DNA from: Derxia lacustris
GTDB taxonomy: Bacteria > Pseudomonadota > Gammaproteobacteria > Burkholderiales > Burkholderiaceae_E
DNA: 64,000 nucleotides
NCBI RefSeq assembly: GCF_002105195.1
Contig: NZ_MUHU01000025.1
Coordinates: 310,001-374,000, forward strand
Direction: 5' to 3'
Position numbers and translations under genes: made by a program
Part shown: in pieces, positions 52,871 to 63,703 of the stretch
Layout: every line of letters starts with the position of its first letter
Numbering within the stretch: the first letter of the stretch is position 1
The notes under the pieces: model-generated
The model's input: only the letters and a program-made list of their open reading frames with translations
Databases searched by the model: none
What the model was told of the DNA's origin: nothing

Positions 52871-54736
52871 ATGAATCAAGCAGACAGCGCCCGTCTGGGT
52901 GTACCCGACTATGTCCGCAACCCGAAACTGGTGGCCTGGGTGCAAAGCATCGCGGCGCTCACCAAGCCCGATTCGGTCTACTGGGCCGACGGCTCGGAAG
53001 AGGAATACGACCGACTCTGCGCGCAAATGGTCGACAGCGGCACCCTGCGTCGCCTGAACGACGCCAAGCGCCCCAACAGCTACCTCGCCTGGTCCAGCCC
53101 GAGCGACGTGGCGCGCGTCGAGGACCGCACCTTCATCTGCAGCGACACGCCCGAAGGCGCCGGCCCGACCAACAACTGGACCGATCCGGCCGAGATGCGC
53201 GCGACGCTCAAGGGCCTGTTCGACGGCTGCATGAAGGGCCGCACGCTCTACGTCATCCCGTTCTCGATGGGCCCGCTCGGCTCGCCGATCGCGCACATCG
53301 GCATCGAGCTGACCGACTCGCCCTACGTGGTGGTGAACATGCGCTCGATGACGCGCATGGGCCGCGCCGTCTACGACGTGCTCGGCACCGATGGCGAATT
53401 CGTGCCCTGCGTGCACAGCGTGGGCAAGCCGCTGGCCGAGGGCGAGGCCGACGTGGCCTGGCCGTGCAACGACACCAAGTACATCGTCCACTTCCCCAAC
53501 ACGCGCGAGATCTGGTCGTTCGGCTCGGGCTACGGCGGCAATGCGCTGCTCGGCAAGAAGTGCTTCGCGCTGCGCATCGCGTCGAACATGGGCCTGAAGG
53601 CCGCCGAGCAGGACGGCACCGGCTGGCTCGCCGAACACATGCTCATCCTCGGCGTCACCTCGCCCGAGGGCCGCAAGTACCACGTCGCGGCGGCCTTCCC
53701 GTCGGCCTGCGGCAAGACCAACTTCGCGATGCTGATCCCGCCCGCCGGCCTCGGCGGCTGGAAGGTCACGACCATCGGCGACGACATTGCGTGGATCAAG
53801 CCGGGCGCCGACGGCCGCCTGCGCGCCATCAATCCCGAAGCCGGCTATTTCGGCGTGGCCCCGGGCACGAACGAGAAGACCAACTTCAACTGCATGGCCT
53901 CGCTGAAGGCGAACGTGATCTTCACCAACGTCGCGCTGACCGACGACGGCGACGTGTGGTGGGAAGGCATGGGCCCGGCGCCCGCGCACGCGATCGACTG
54001 GCAGGGCAAGGACTGGACGCCCGAGATCGCCAGGGAAACCGGCCGCAAGGCGGCGCACCCCAATGCGCGCTTCACCGTGCCGGCCGGCCAGAACCCGGTC
54101 ATCGACGAGGCCTGGGACGACCCCGAAGGCGTGACCATCGACGCCTTCATCTTCGGCGGCCGCCGCAGCACCACGGTGCCGCTGGTGACCGAGGCGCGCA
54201 GCTGGGACGAGGGCGTGTACATGGCCGCGACGATGGGCTCGGAAACCACCGCCGCCGCTGCCGGCCAGCAGGGCGTGGTGCGGCGCGATCCGTTCGCGAT
54301 GCTGCCGTTCTGCGGCTATCACATGGCCGACTACTTCGCGCACTGGCTGCGGCTGGGCGCCAAGCTGCAAAGCACCGGCGCCACGCTACCGCGCATCTTC
54401 TGCGTCAACTGGTTCCGCACCGACGAGAACGGCAAGTTCGTGTGGCCGGGCTTCGGCGACAACATGCGCGTGCTCAAGTGGATGATTGCCCGCATCGAAG
54501 GCCAGGCCGGCGCCGGCACCGAGCATGTGTTCGGCGTCACGCCGCTGTACGACGACCTCGACTGGAGCGGCCTCGACTTTTCGCGCGAGCAGTTCGGCAA
54601 GGTGACCAGCATCGACCGCGACGGCTGGCAGCAGGAATTCGCGCTGCATGCCGAGCTGTTCGCCAAGTTGCAGGACAAGCTGCCGGCACGGCTCGAAGAG
54701 ATCAAGGCCGACTTCGAGAAGCGGCTCGCGGCCTGA
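52871..54736 (+). CDS. pckG: Phosphoenolpyruvate carboxykinase (GTP)
   Basis: A 621-residue gluconeogenic enzyme converting oxaloacetate and GTP to PEP, GDP and CO2. The diagnostic GTP-type motif [13 protein letters not shown] (P-loop with catalytic Cys) is present, along with [28 protein letters not shown] and [18 protein letters not shown] 52871 ([10 protein letters not shown]) follows a purine-rich site. The length fits. It may also feed PEP to the EPS pyruvyl transferase, but that is inference. A hairpin follows. Confidence 0.96.
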   Translation: MNQADSARLGVPDYVRNPKLVAWVQSIAALTKPDSVYWADGSEEEYDRLCAQMVDSGTLRRLNDAKRPNSYLAWSSPSDVARVEDRTFICSDTPEGAGPTNNWTDPAEMRATLKGLFDGCMKGRTLYVIPFSMGPLGSPIAHIGIELTDSPYVVVNMRSMTRMGRAVYDVLGTDGEFVPCVHSVGKPLAEGEADVAWPCNDTKYIVHFPNTREIWSFGSGYGGNALLGKKCFALRIASNMGLKAAEQDGTGWLAEHMLILGVTSPEGRKYHVAAAFPSACGKTNFAMLIPPAGLGGWKVTTIGDDIAWIKPGADGRLRAINPEAGYFGVAPGTNEKTNFNCMASLKANVIFTNVALTDDGDVWWEGMGPAPAHAIDWQGKDWTPEIARETGRKAAHPNARFTVPAGQNPVIDEAWDDPEGVTIDAFIFGGRRSTTVPLVTEARSWDEGVYMAATMGSETTAAAAGQQGVVRRDPFAMLPFCGYHMADYFAHWLRLGAKLQSTGATLPRIFCVNWFRTDENGKFVWPGFGDNMRVLKWMIARIEGQAGAGTEHVFGVTPLYDDLDWSGLDFSREQFGKVTSIDRDGWQQEFALHAELFAKLQDKLPARLEEIKADFEKRLAA

Positions 54737-54752
54737 CCGCAGCCTGAACCAC

Positions 54753-54775
54753 GGCGCCCGTGCAATGCGGGCGCC
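54753..54775 (+). terminator. Hairpin after pckG
   Basis: A perfect 8-bp stem (GGCGCCCG / CGGGCGCC) with a 7-nt loop starts 16 bp after the pckG stop. It lacks a T run, so termination may be partial or Rho-assisted. Confidence 0.45.
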
Positions 54776-54865
54776 GGCCGCAGCGCCCGCGGGTTTGCGA
54801 TGGCAGCCCGCGCGGCGAGCGGCTTAGACTGGCGGCTCCGATTTCAATCAATTCCCGCACGCCAA

Positions 54866-55495
54866 ATGCATCTTCTCTCCATCTCCGCCGGGCGCGCCGC
54901 GCCGCTCGAAACCGCGCACGGCAAGGTCATGTCGGCCTATGTGAAAACGCCCGTCGAGGGTGGCCGCTCCACGGTGCGCCCGCTCGGCATCGAGGGCGAC
55001 GAGCAGGTCGATCTGTCGGTGCATGGCGGCCTCGGCAAGGCGGTGTACGTCTACCCGTCCGAGCATTACGCGCTGTGGAACACCATGCGGCGCCAGGCGC
55101 TGCGGCCCGAGGGCCGGGTGATGGAAGCCGGCGTCATTCCCTATGCCGAGCTGCCCGATCTGCCCTGGGGCGCGCTGGGCGAGAACCTGACCATCGCCGG
55201 CCTGCTCGAAAGCGAAGTCTGGATCGGCGACCGCATGCGCTTTGGCGAGGTGGAGCTGGTGGTGACCGAGCCGCGCCAGCCCTGCTACAAGTTCGCGGCG
55301 GCGATGGGCTTCAAACATGCACCCAAGATGATGGTTCAGGCCGGCGTCTGCGGCTGGTATTGCGAGGTGCGGCGCAGCGGCGAGCTGGCGGCGGGCGAAA
55401 GCTTCGAGCTGATCGCCGGCGACCGCGTGCTCACCATCACCGAGCAGTTCGCGCTCACCACGCGCAAGCAGCGCGCGGGCTTCGGGCTGGCCTGA
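54866..55495 (+). CDS. MOSC-domain protein (YiiM-like)
   Basis: A 209-residue MOSC-fold protein. VHGGLGKAVYVYPSEHYALW, WGALGENLTIAGL and TEPRQPCYKFAAAMG are the conserved blocks; the Cys of RQPCYK is the usual molybdenum-cofactor ligand position. Members such as YiiM reduce N-hydroxylated compounds with a Moco partner; function here is inferred from the family. ATG 54866 (MHLLSISAGRAAPLE) gives the family N terminus. It stands alone between pckG and the formaldehyde genes. Confidence 0.85.
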   Translation: MHLLSISAGRAAPLETAHGKVMSAYVKTPVEGGRSTVRPLGIEGDEQVDLSVHGGLGKAVYVYPSEHYALWNTMRRQALRPEGRVMEAGVIPYAELPDLPWGALGENLTIAGLLESEVWIGDRMRFGEVELVVTEPRQPCYKFAAAMGFKHAPKMMVQAGVCGWYCEVRRSGELAAGESFELIAGDRVLTITEQFALTTRKQRAGFGLA

Positions 55496-55618
55496 AAGCG
55501 GCCGCACACCGCGCGGCTGGGGTCTCGGGTCAAACCCGCAGCGCGCGCCCAAACGCAATGAATGCGGAATCGCGCCGGTAGAGTTGCGCCTCTTTCAATC
55601 CGCCGACGAGCCCCCCGC

Positions 55619-56724
<1,106 letters not shown>

Positions 56725-56725
<1 letters not shown>

Positions 56726-57564
56726 TGGCCATCACCACGCTCTCCGAACACGCGTGCTTTGGCGGCACGCAGGGCTTCTATCAGCACGAATCGAGCGTGA
56801 TCGGCCTGCCGATGCGCTTTGGCGTCTACCGCCCGCCGCAAGCGGCGCTGGGTCCGGTGCCGGTGCTGTTCTATCTGGCCGGCCTCACCTGCACCGAGGA
56901 AACCTTCGCGATCAAGGCCGGCGCCCAGCGCGTGGCCGCGCGCCTCGGGCTGATGCTGGTGACGCCCGACACCAGCCCGCGCGACACCGGCGTGGCCGGT
57001 GCCAGCGATGCCTGGGACCTGGGCCACGGCGCCGGCTTCTACCTCGACGCCACGCAGGAGCCGTGGGCGCAGCGCTGGCGCATGGGCAGCTACATCAACG
57101 AGGAGCTGCGCGCGCTGGTGCTGGCCGAGTTCCCGGCCGATGCAGCGCGCGCGGGCATCTTCGGGCACTCGATGGGCGGGCATGGCGCGCTCACGCTGGC
57201 GCTGAAAAACCCCGCGCTGTGGCGCAGCGTGTCGGCGTTCGCGCCGATTGCCGCGCCGTCGCTGTGCCCCTGGGGCGAGAAGGCGTTTGGCGCCTATCTG
57301 GGCGCCGACCGTGCGCCATGGGCGGCGCATGACGCGTCGGCGCTGATCGAGGCCGGCGCGCGCGCGCCGGCGCTGCTGGTCGATCAGGGCCTGGGCGACA
57401 AGTTCCTGGCCGAGCAGCTCAACATCGACCGGTTCGAGGCGGTGTGCGCTGCGGCCGGCCAGCCGCTGACGCTGCGGCGCCATGCGGGCTACGACCACGG
57501 CTACTTCTTCATCGCGAGCTTTGTGGAAGAGCACCTGGAGCATCACGCGCGGACGCTGGGGTGA
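56725..57564 (+). CDS. fghA: S-formylglutathione hydrolase
   Basis: A 279-residue esterase-D-type serine hydrolase. LYRP-like VYRPPQAALGPVPVLFYLAGLTC, nucleophile elbow GHSMGGHGAL, and the C-terminal His in GYDHGYFFIASF are canonical. It completes formaldehyde oxidation by releasing formate and glutathione. The ATG overlaps the frmA stop (TGATG), so the two enzymes are made together. It converges on mnmE. Confidence 0.95.
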
Positions 57565-57572
57565 GGCGGAAG

Positions 57573-57599
57573 GTGGCCGCGGCTTGCCGCGGTCACTTT
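57573..57599 (+). terminator. Terminator between fghA and mnmE
   Basis: An 11-bp stem (GTGGCCGCGGC / GCCGCGGTCAC, one G-T pair) is followed on the + strand by TTT. It overlaps the mnmE stop codon and can serve both convergent transcripts. Confidence 0.65.
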
Positions 57600-59020
57600 C
57601 CAATGCAGAACGCCGAGAAGATTTTCCCAAGCAAGTCATCGGCCGTGAACGCGCCGGTGATGCTCGCCAGCGCCTCCTGAGCGAGGCGCAGCTCCTCGGC
57701 AAACAGGTCGAGATGCGCATCGTCGAGCGGCGGCGCGTGGCTGCCGGCCACGCCGTCGCCGCCAGTCACATTGGCGCGCGCCTGCGCCAGATGCTCGCGC
57801 GCAGCCCGCAGCGCCTCCAGGTGACGCGAGCGCGCGGTGATGGTCCCTTCCTGCGCCTGCGGCACGCCAACCGCCGCCAGCACCCGCGCGCGCAGCTCAT
57901 CCAGCCCCAGCCCCTGGCGCGCGCTGATGAACACCGCATCCGCCGCGCCCGGCTCCGTCGGCGCGCCCGCCAGATCGACCTTGTTGAACACCCGCAGCAC
58001 CGGCACGCCGGCCGGAAAGCGCGCCGCGATGACCGCATTCTCGGCAACGTCGGCGGTCGTGAGGTCATGCACATGCAGCACCAGATCGGCGCGCTCGATG
58101 GCCGCCCAGCTGCGCTCGATGCCGATGGCTTCCACCGCGTCCTCGGTCGCGCGCAGACCGGCGGTATCGACGATGACGAGCGGAATGCCGTCGATGGCCA
58201 GCGTCTGCTCGACCCGGTCGCGCGTGGTGCCGGCCACCGGCGTCACGATCGCCACCTCGGCGCCTGCAAGCGCATTCAGCAGGCTCGACTTGCCCGCATT
58301 GGGCACGCCGGCCAGCACCACGCGCAGACCGTCGCGCAGCAGCGCGCCATGACGCGCGCGCGCCAGCAGCGCATCGAGTTCGGCTTCCACGCGCGCCAGT
58401 TGGCCAAGCGCGTCGGAGGCTTGCAGAAAGTCGATCTCCTCCTCGGGGAAATCCAGCGTCGCCTCGACCAGCAGCCGCAGATTGGTCAGCCGCTCGACCA
58501 GCGCATGGATGTCGGCCGAGAAGCGCCCGTCGAGCGAGGCGGCGGCGCCGCGCGCGGCGGCCTCGGTCTGGGCCGAGATCAGGTCGGCGACCGCCTCGGC
58601 CTGGGCCAGATCGAGCTTGTCGTTGAGGAAGGCGCGGCGCGTGAATTCGCCCGGCTCGGCCAGCCGCAGCGGCACGCCGGCGGCGCGCGCGATGTCGAGG
58701 CAGCGCGCCACCAGCATGCGCAGCAGCACCGGGCCGCCGTGCGCCTGCAACTCCAGCACATGCTCGCCGGTGTAGGAATGCGGCGCGGCGAACAGCAGCG
58801 CGATGCCGCGGTCGATGGGCTGGCCGGCGGCATCGAGGAAGGCACCGTAATGCGCATGGCGCGGCGCCGGCGCCCGGCCGACGATGGCGCGCACGAGCCA
58901 GTCGAGCGCGGCCGCGCTGCCATCGGCATCGCGCCCGCCCGAGATGCGCACCACGCCGATGCCGCCCTGGCCCGGCGCGGTGGCAACGGCAATCACCGGA
59001 TCGTCGTCGTGAAGAGGCAT
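57593..59020 (-). CDS. mnmE: tRNA modification GTPase MnmE (TrmE)
   Basis: A 475-residue GTPase, partner of MnmG in wobble-uridine modification. The N-terminal formyl-THF-binding domain starts [19 protein letters not shown]. The G domain has [29 protein letters not shown] and NKVD. The C terminus ends CIGK, where the cysteine is the conserved family residue. It lies at the end of the rpmH-rnpA-yidD-yidC line. Confidence 0.97.
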   Translation of the reverse strand: MPLHDDDPVIAVATAPGQGGIGVVRISGGRDADGSAAALDWLVRAIVGRAPAPRHAHYGAFLDAAGQPIDRGIALLFAAPHSYTGEHVLELQAHGGPVLLRMLVARCLDIARAAGVPLRLAEPGEFTRRAFLNDKLDLAQAEAVADLISAQTEAAARGAAASLDGRFSADIHALVERLTNLRLLVEATLDFPEEEIDFLQASDALGQLARVEAELDALLARARHGALLRDGLRVVLAGVPNAGKSSLLNALAGAEVAIVTPVAGTTRDRVEQTLAIDGIPLVIVDTAGLRATEDAVEAIGIERSWAAIERADLVLHVHDLTTADVAENAVIAARFPAGVPVLRVFNKVDLAGAPTEPGAADAVFISARQGLGLDELRARVLAAVGVPQAQEGTITARSRHLEALRAAREHLAQARANVTGGDGVAGSHAPPLDDAHLDLFAEELRLAQEALASITGAFTADDLLGKIFSAFCIGK

Positions 59021-59040
59021 AGCGAGTACTCCAAATGACG

Positions 59041-59070
59041 ACGGGCCGGAGGCTTGCGCATCCGGCCCGT
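59041..59070 (-). terminator. Hairpin between yidC and mnmE
   Basis: Perfect 10-bp arms (ACGGGCCGGA / TCCGGCCCGT) surround a 10-nt loop in the 98-bp gap. There is no T run on the leftward side. It may be an attenuator or RNA-processing hairpin reducing mnmE expression. Confidence 0.45.
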
Positions 59071-59118
59071 GCGGGCTGTCGTTGTCAGGCGCCGCAGGGC
59101 GCCATCAGGCCATCGCGC

Positions 59119-60786
59119 TCAGGCGCGGCCGAAGATCGGCTTGCCTTCGATGGTGCGCGTGATCTGCCATTGCTGGGCGATCGACAGGCAGTTGTTGACG
59201 ACCCAGTACAGCACCAGCCCGGCCGGGAAGAAGAACATCATCCCGCCGAAGATCAGCGGCATGAACATCATCATCTTGGCCTGCACGGGATCGGGCGGCG
59301 CCGGATTGAGACGCTGCTGGATGAACATGGTGCCGACCATCAGCGCCGGCAGGATGAACCACGGATCGCTCGCGGCCAGATCGTGAATCCAGCCGATCCA
59401 CGGCGCGTTGCGCATTTCCACCGCCGCGCCGAGCGTCCAGTACAGCGCCATGAAGACCGGAATCTGCACGACGATCGGCAGGCAGCCGCCGAGCGGATTG
59501 ATCTTCTCGGTGCGGTACAGCTCCATCATCGCCATCTGCTGCTTCTGCTTGTCGTCGGCGTATTGCTCGCGCAGCTTTTGCAGGCGCGGCGTGACGGCAC
59601 GCATCTTGGCCATCGAGCGATAGCTCGCGGCCGACAGCGGATAGAACACCGCCTTGACCAGCACGGTCAGCGCGATGATGGCCCAGCCCCAGTTGCCGAT
59701 CAGCGAGTGGAACTTCTGCAGCAGCCAGAACAGCGGCTTGGCCACGACGGTGAGCCAGCCGTAGTCCACCACCAGATCGAGGCCCTCGACCTTGAGCTTG
59801 TCGTTGAGCGCTTCGAGCGACTTCTGATCCTGCGGGCCGACGAAGAGATTGCTCTCGACGGTCTTGGTCGTGCCCGGGGCGATGGCGCCGAGCGGCTGCA
59901 CGGCGGCGATCGAGTAGAGGTTGCTGTCGACCTTGCGCGCGCGGAATTCGCGCTCGCTGCCGGCCTGCGGAATCCAGGCGGTCACGAAGTAGTGCTGCAC
60001 GATCGAGATCCAGCCGTTGTCGGCCGGCTTGGGCAGCTCGACCTTGTTCTTCTCGATGTCGGACCAGCTCAGCTTCTTGAAGTGGGTCTCGGCGCTGTAG
60101 AGCGCGGGCCCGCTGAAGGTCGAATAGAAGCGCGATTCGCCGGCCGGCTTGCCGTCGTCGCGCGTGATCTGCAGGTAGAGCGACGGCGACACGGGCTGCT
60201 CGCCGGTGTTGACCACCTCATGGCGCACCGCGATGTCGTAGGCGCCGCGGCGCAGCGTCCAGATTTCGCGCAGCTTGACGGCGCCGCTGGCGGCTTCGAA
60301 CACCACGTCGAGCTTGTCCTGGCCGGGCGCGAGCGCGGTCGGGCCTTCGACCCATGCAAACGGCGTGCGGTGGTTGGGCAGGCCTTCGCCGATCAGGCCG
60401 GTCTGCGCGAGGTAGACGCGCTCGCCCGGGCGGTTGTCGAGCAGCACGATGTTGCGGGTCTCGTCGACCGCGTCGCGCTGGCGCAGCAGCTCGGCGCGCA
60501 CCAGCTGGGCGCCGACGGTGTCGAATTGCAGCGCGAGCACATCGGTCGTGATGTCGACCTTGCGGGTTTCGATCGCCGGCGCCGGCTCGCCCGACGGGAC
60601 GGCGCCGGGCGTGGCCGTGCCGTTGGCGGCGGTCGGCACATCGGCATGGCCGGCGGCGGGCACGGGCGCCGTAGCGGTCGGGCCGCCGAACAGCGTGCCT
60701 TGGCCGCTGTGCTTGAGCCAGGCTTCCCAGAGAAGGAGAAGGGAGATCGAGAAGACCACCCAGAGGATCGTGCGGCGGATATCCAT
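59119..60786 (-). CDS. yidC: Membrane protein insertase YidC
   Basis: A 555-residue Oxa1-family insertase. The N-terminal helix (RRTILWVVFSISLLLLWEAW) anchors a large periplasmic domain (about 60-340). The insertase core carries VKAVFYPLSAASYRSMAKMRAVTPRL and the helices down to MFFFPAGLVLYWVVNN. It inserts inner-membrane proteins such as the Fo c subunit. It sits in the conserved order after yidD. Confidence 0.97.
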   Translation of the reverse strand: MDIRRTILWVVFSISLLLLWEAWLKHSGQGTLFGGPTATAPVPAAGHADVPTAANGTATPGAVPSGEPAPAIETRKVDITTDVLALQFDTVGAQLVRAELLRQRDAVDETRNIVLLDNRPGERVYLAQTGLIGEGLPNHRTPFAWVEGPTALAPGQDKLDVVFEAASGAVKLREIWTLRRGAYDIAVRHEVVNTGEQPVSPSLYLQITRDDGKPAGESRFYSTFSGPALYSAETHFKKLSWSDIEKNKVELPKPADNGWISIVQHYFVTAWIPQAGSEREFRARKVDSNLYSIAAVQPLGAIAPGTTKTVESNLFVGPQDQKSLEALNDKLKVEGLDLVVDYGWLTVVAKPLFWLLQKFHSLIGNWGWAIIALTVLVKAVFYPLSAASYRSMAKMRAVTPRLQKLREQYADDKQKQQMAMMELYRTEKINPLGGCLPIVVQIPVFMALYWTLGAAVEMRNAPWIGWIHDLAASDPWFILPALMVGTMFIQQRLNPAPPDPVQAKMMMFMPLIFGGMMFFFPAGLVLYWVVNNCLSIAQQWQITRTIEGKPIFGRA

Positions 60787-60889
60787 GAAGTCTCGGACAG
60801 GGCACGCGGGCGCTATCGGCCGGCGCGCTTGTGGGGCTTTCGGGACGCGCGGGGCGCGTGCGGAGCGCGGATTGTAGCGGTGCGCCCTG

Positions 60890-61168
60890 TCAGTGCCGGG
60901 ACGGCGCGGCGGGCTTCGTCGGACGGTTGCGCCAGTCGTCGGGAACCGGGTCGTGGCCGCCTTCGCACCACGGATGACAGCGCAGCAGACGGCGCGCGCC
61001 GAGATAGCTGCCGGCTGCCGCGCCGTGCCGCTCGATCGCCTCGGCGGTGTACTGCGAGCAGCTCGGCACGAAGCGGCATTGCTGCCCGATCCACGGGCTG
61101 AGCCAGAAGCGATAGCCGCGAATCAGCGCGAGCAGCAGCCGGCTCGGCAATGAGAGGAGGAATCGCAT
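60890..61168 (-). CDS. yidD: Membrane protein insertion efficiency factor YidD
   Basis: A 92-residue protein. [35 protein letters not shown] and the [17 protein letters not shown] block with conserved cysteines are diagnostic of YidD. ATG 61168 ([13 protein letters not shown]) has GGAGGA in good position upstream. It lies 10 bp after rnpA and 103 bp before yidC. Confidence 0.94.
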   Translation of the reverse strand: MRFLLSLPSRLLLALIRGYRFWLSPWIGQQCRFVPSCSQYTAEAIERHGAAAGSYLGARRLLRCHPWCEGGHDPVPDDWRNRPTKPAAPSRH

Positions 61169-61178
61169 CGCGCGCCGC

Positions 61179-61619
61179 TCAGGCCGCGTCGGACGCGACC
61201 GGCAGGGACGCCGGCGGGCGCACATGGCGCGCGAGCAGCTGGTCGACCTCGCCGCGCAGCACATGGCGAAAGCTCACGCGGTCGGTGCTCTTGCGTGCCT
61301 TGACACTGTCGGCACCCAGCTCGCGCCGGGCGCGGAAGACGTAATCGCCGGGCCGCAGACCGCTGTCGATGGCAGCACGCAAAGCCTCGCGGGCAATGCG
61401 GCGCGCGAGATTGCGGTCGACCGCGCGACGCACGGCCTTGCGCCCGATCACGCAGCCAAAACGCCAGTCGGGGACCGGTGCCGTGAGGTGTTCGGGAGGA
61501 GCGGGACGGTCGGCTGCCGCGAGCACGAAGAGATCGAAATGAACCGATCCGCCGGCGCGACGCCGTTTCATGACGGCCGAGAAGGCCGTCGGGCCGACGA
61601 GTGCGCAAAAGCGCTTCAT
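61179..61619 (-). CDS. rnpA: Ribonuclease P protein component
   Basis: A 146-residue basic protein that assists RNase P RNA in tRNA 5' processing. [29 protein letters not shown] carries the RNR-type signature. The C-terminal tail is somewhat long and Ala/Pro-rich. It follows rpmH by 67 bp, the usual arrangement. Confidence 0.93.
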   Translation of the reverse strand: MKRFCALVGPTAFSAVMKRRRAGGSVHFDLFVLAAADRPAPPEHLTAPVPDWRFGCVIGRKAVRRAVDRNLARRIAREALRAAIDSGLRPGDYVFRARRELGADSVKARKSTDRVSFRHVLRGEVDQLLARHVRPPASLPVASDAA

Positions 61620-61686
61620 CGCACCGAATTTGAGCTGGACGACCTGGGCGCAGCGCCTGTCGGCGCAGGCCGCAAGACAGCCAAAC

Positions 61687-61821
61687 TCAGACGGCCAGGC
61701 GCTTGCGGCCCTTGGCGCGACGCGCGGCGATGACGGCGCGACCGCCCTTGGTGCGCTGACGCACGAGGAAGCCGTGAGTGCGCTTGCGACGGACGACCGA
61801 AGGTTGGTAGGTGCGTTTCAT
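61687..61821 (-). CDS. rpmH: 50S ribosomal protein L34
   Basis: A 44-residue very basic protein, [20 protein letters not shown] then [20 protein letters not shown], the standard L34 sequence. ATG 61821 is the family start; the open frame extends 20 codons upstream without similarity. It is the first gene of the leftward rpmH-rnpA-yidD-yidC-mnmE line. Confidence 0.97.
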   Translation of the reverse strand: MKRTYQPSVVRRKRTHGFLVRQRTKGGRAVIAARRAKGRKRLAV

Positions 61822-61859
61822 GGCGAAATCTCGCTGAATTGGACTCTGGGGAACCCGGC

Positions 61860-61888
61860 ATTCTTCGGGGGTTTTGTCCATCTGTCAA
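61860..61888 (-). promoter_or_regulatory. sigma70-like promoter of rpmH
   Basis: Reading leftward, -35 TTGACA (61888-61883, perfect) and -10 AAGAAT (61865-61860, 4 of 6) are 17 bp apart, about 39 bp upstream of the rpmH ATG. Confidence 0.65.
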
Positions 61889-61941
61889 CAAGCTACTGCC
61901 CGAGCCCGTCCGGCAGACCAATCTCTCGCGCTGAGCAAACC

Positions 61942-61950
61942 TGTGGATAA
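61942..61950 (-). promoter_or_regulatory. DnaA box upstream of dnaA
   Basis: TTATCCACA on the complementary strand, a perfect consensus box. It overlaps the presumed -35 of the dnaA promoter and so fits autorepression by DnaA. Confidence 0.75.
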
Positions 61951-61972
61951 CTTGTGGCCCGACCGGTAGAAT
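61944..61972 (+). promoter_or_regulatory. Probable dnaA promoter
   Basis: -10 TAGAAT (61967-61972, 5 of 6) with a weak -35 TGGATA (61944-61949, 4 of 6) at 17-bp spacing; the -35 lies inside the DnaA box. Confidence 0.5.
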
Positions 61973-62215
61973 CTGCGGTCTCTCCAGCGTCGCGGCTCGC
62001 CTGCGCACGACGGGATCGGCAAGGCTTCACCGGGCAATCGGCCCGAGAGTCGGCCGGTTCATCCGTCGGCCCGGCATGCATGTCCCGCCCGCCGCGCAAC
62101 CGCTTCGAACACGAACCCATGAACCCGGCCTGCCCACGGCATGCCGCGCGGACGCAATGGTCGCCCGCCCTTCGGCCCCGACCCCATTTCCTCGCCCGCA
62201 ATCGACACCTCCTCT

Positions 62216-63703
62216 ATGCAAGCTTTTTGGGATGAATGCCTGCGCCGGCTCGAAGAAGAGCTGCCGCCGCAGCAATTCAAGACCTGGATCAAGCCGCTCA
62301 GCGTGCAGGCGCTCGACACCGACAACCGTCGTGTCGAGATCGCCGCACCGAACCGCGTGAAACTCGACTGGGCGCGCTCGCAATTCGCGGGGCGGCTGTC
62401 GGAACTGGCGAACGAGCTGCTCGCCGGGCCGGCCGAAGTGCGCTTCGTGCTCGCCGGCGCCATCGTGCGGCCGACGTCGACCGCAGCGGCCGCCGCGCAG
62501 GCAGCGCCCGCCGCCAGCCCGCCGCCCGCGCCACAGCGCCCGGCCGTGGCCGCGCCGGCGGTCGTCACCACGCGCCGTGGCGGCAGCGACGACGACATCG
62601 TCGACCCGGACGCGCACGAAATGCCCGCGCCCGCCGGCCTGCACTCGCCGGCCGACCATCACGATCCGAGCCCGGCGCACGAGCGCTCGCGCCTGAATCC
62701 CGACCTCATCTTCGACAACCTGGTCACCGGCAAGGCCAACCAGCTGGCGCGCGCCGCCGCCAACCAGGTGGCCGAGAACCCGGGCGTCTCGTACAACCCG
62801 CTGTTTTTGTACGGCAGCACGGGCTTGGGCAAGACCCACCTGATCCACGCCATCGGCAATGCGGTGCTGGCCAATTCGCCGGGCGCGCGGGTGCGCTATG
62901 TGCACGCCAACCAGTACGCCAACGACGTGGTCAAGGCCTACCAGCGCAAGAGCTTCGACGAGTTCAAGGCCTACTACCAGTCGCTCGACATGCTGCTGAT
63001 CGACGACATCCAGTTCCTGGCCAACAAGACCCGCACGCAGGAAGAGTTCTTCTATGCCTTCGAGGCGCTGGTGGCCGCGCGCAAGCAGATCATCATCACC
63101 AGCGACACCTATCCCAAGGAGCTGACCAACATCGAGGACCGGCTCAAGTCGCGCTTCGAATCGGGGCTCACGGTGGCGATCGAGCCACCGGAGCTGGAGA
63201 TGCGGGTCGCCATCCTCATCAAGAAGGCTGACCTGGAGGGTGTGGATATCTCCGAGGAAGTGGCCTTCTTCATCGCCAAGCATCTGCGCAGCAATGTGCG
63301 CGAGCTGGAAGGCGCGTTGCGCAAGGTGCTGGCCTATTCGTCGTTCCACGGCCGGCAGGTGACGGTGGAAGTGGCCAAGGACGCGCTGCGCGATCTGCTC
63401 GCGGTGCGCAGCGGCCAGATCACGGTCGAGAACATCCAGAAGACGGTGGCCGACTACTACAAGATCAAGGTCGCCGACATGTACTCCAAGCGCCGGCCGA
63501 CCAACATCGCCAAGCCGCGCCAGATCGCGATGTACCTGGCCAAGGAACTCACGCAGAAATCGCTGCCCGAGATCGGCGAGCTGTTCGGCGGGCGCGATCA
63601 CACGACCGTGTTGCATGCGGTGCGCAAGATCGCCAACGACCGCCAGAACGACACCGAACTCAATCACGCGCTGCATGTGCTGGAGCAGACGCTGAAGAGC
63701 TGA
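62216..63703 (+). CDS. dnaA: Chromosomal replication initiator protein DnaA
   Basis: A 495-residue AAA+ initiator. Domain I is [20 protein letters not shown] onward (1-82). Domain II is an Ala/Pro-rich linker (about 84-160). Walker A GSTGLGKT lies at 200-207, Walker B is LLIDDIQFL, and the sensor/arginine region LKSRFESGL follows. The C-terminal DNA-binding domain has [16 protein letters not shown]. It binds DnaA boxes and opens oriC. ATG 62216 is the family start despite lacking a Shine-Dalgarno sequence. Confidence 0.97.
   Translation: MQAFWDECLRRLEEELPPQQFKTWIKPLSVQALDTDNRRVEIAAPNRVKLDWARSQFAGRLSELANELLAGPAEVRFVLAGAIVRPTSTAAAAAQAAPAASPPPAPQRPAVAAPAVVTTRRGGSDDDIVDPDAHEMPAPAGLHSPADHHDPSPAHERSRLNPDLIFDNLVTGKANQLARAAANQVAENPGVSYNPLFLYGSTGLGKTHLIHAIGNAVLANSPGARVRYVHANQYANDVVKAYQRKSFDEFKAYYQSLDMLLIDDIQFLANKTRTQEEFFYAFEALVAARKQIIITSDTYPKELTNIEDRLKSRFESGLTVAIEPPELEMRVAILIKKADLEGVDISEEVAFFIAKHLRSNVRELEGALRKVLAYSSFHGRQVTVEVAKDALRDLLAVRSGQITVENIQKTVADYYKIKVADMYSKRRPTNIAKPRQIAMYLAKELTQKSLPEIGELFGGRDHTTVLHAVRKIANDRQNDTELNHALHVLEQTLKS

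Larger units (their letters stand above)
61822..62215. promoter_or_regulatory. Divergent rpmH-dnaA intergenic region
   Basis: A 394-bp region with no gene. It contains a leftward rpmH promoter (61860-61888), one consensus DnaA box (61942-61950) and a probable dnaA promoter (61944-61972). The right-hand ~240 bp is a GC-rich dnaA leader. The base before the dnaA ATG is pyrimidine-rich (CCTCCTCT) with no Shine-Dalgarno motif. Confidence 0.7.

Noticed and set aside
59041..59070. Intrinsic terminator fully separating yidC from mnmE
   Set aside because: The stem is perfect but no T run follows in the direction of transcription; kept only as a possible attenuator.
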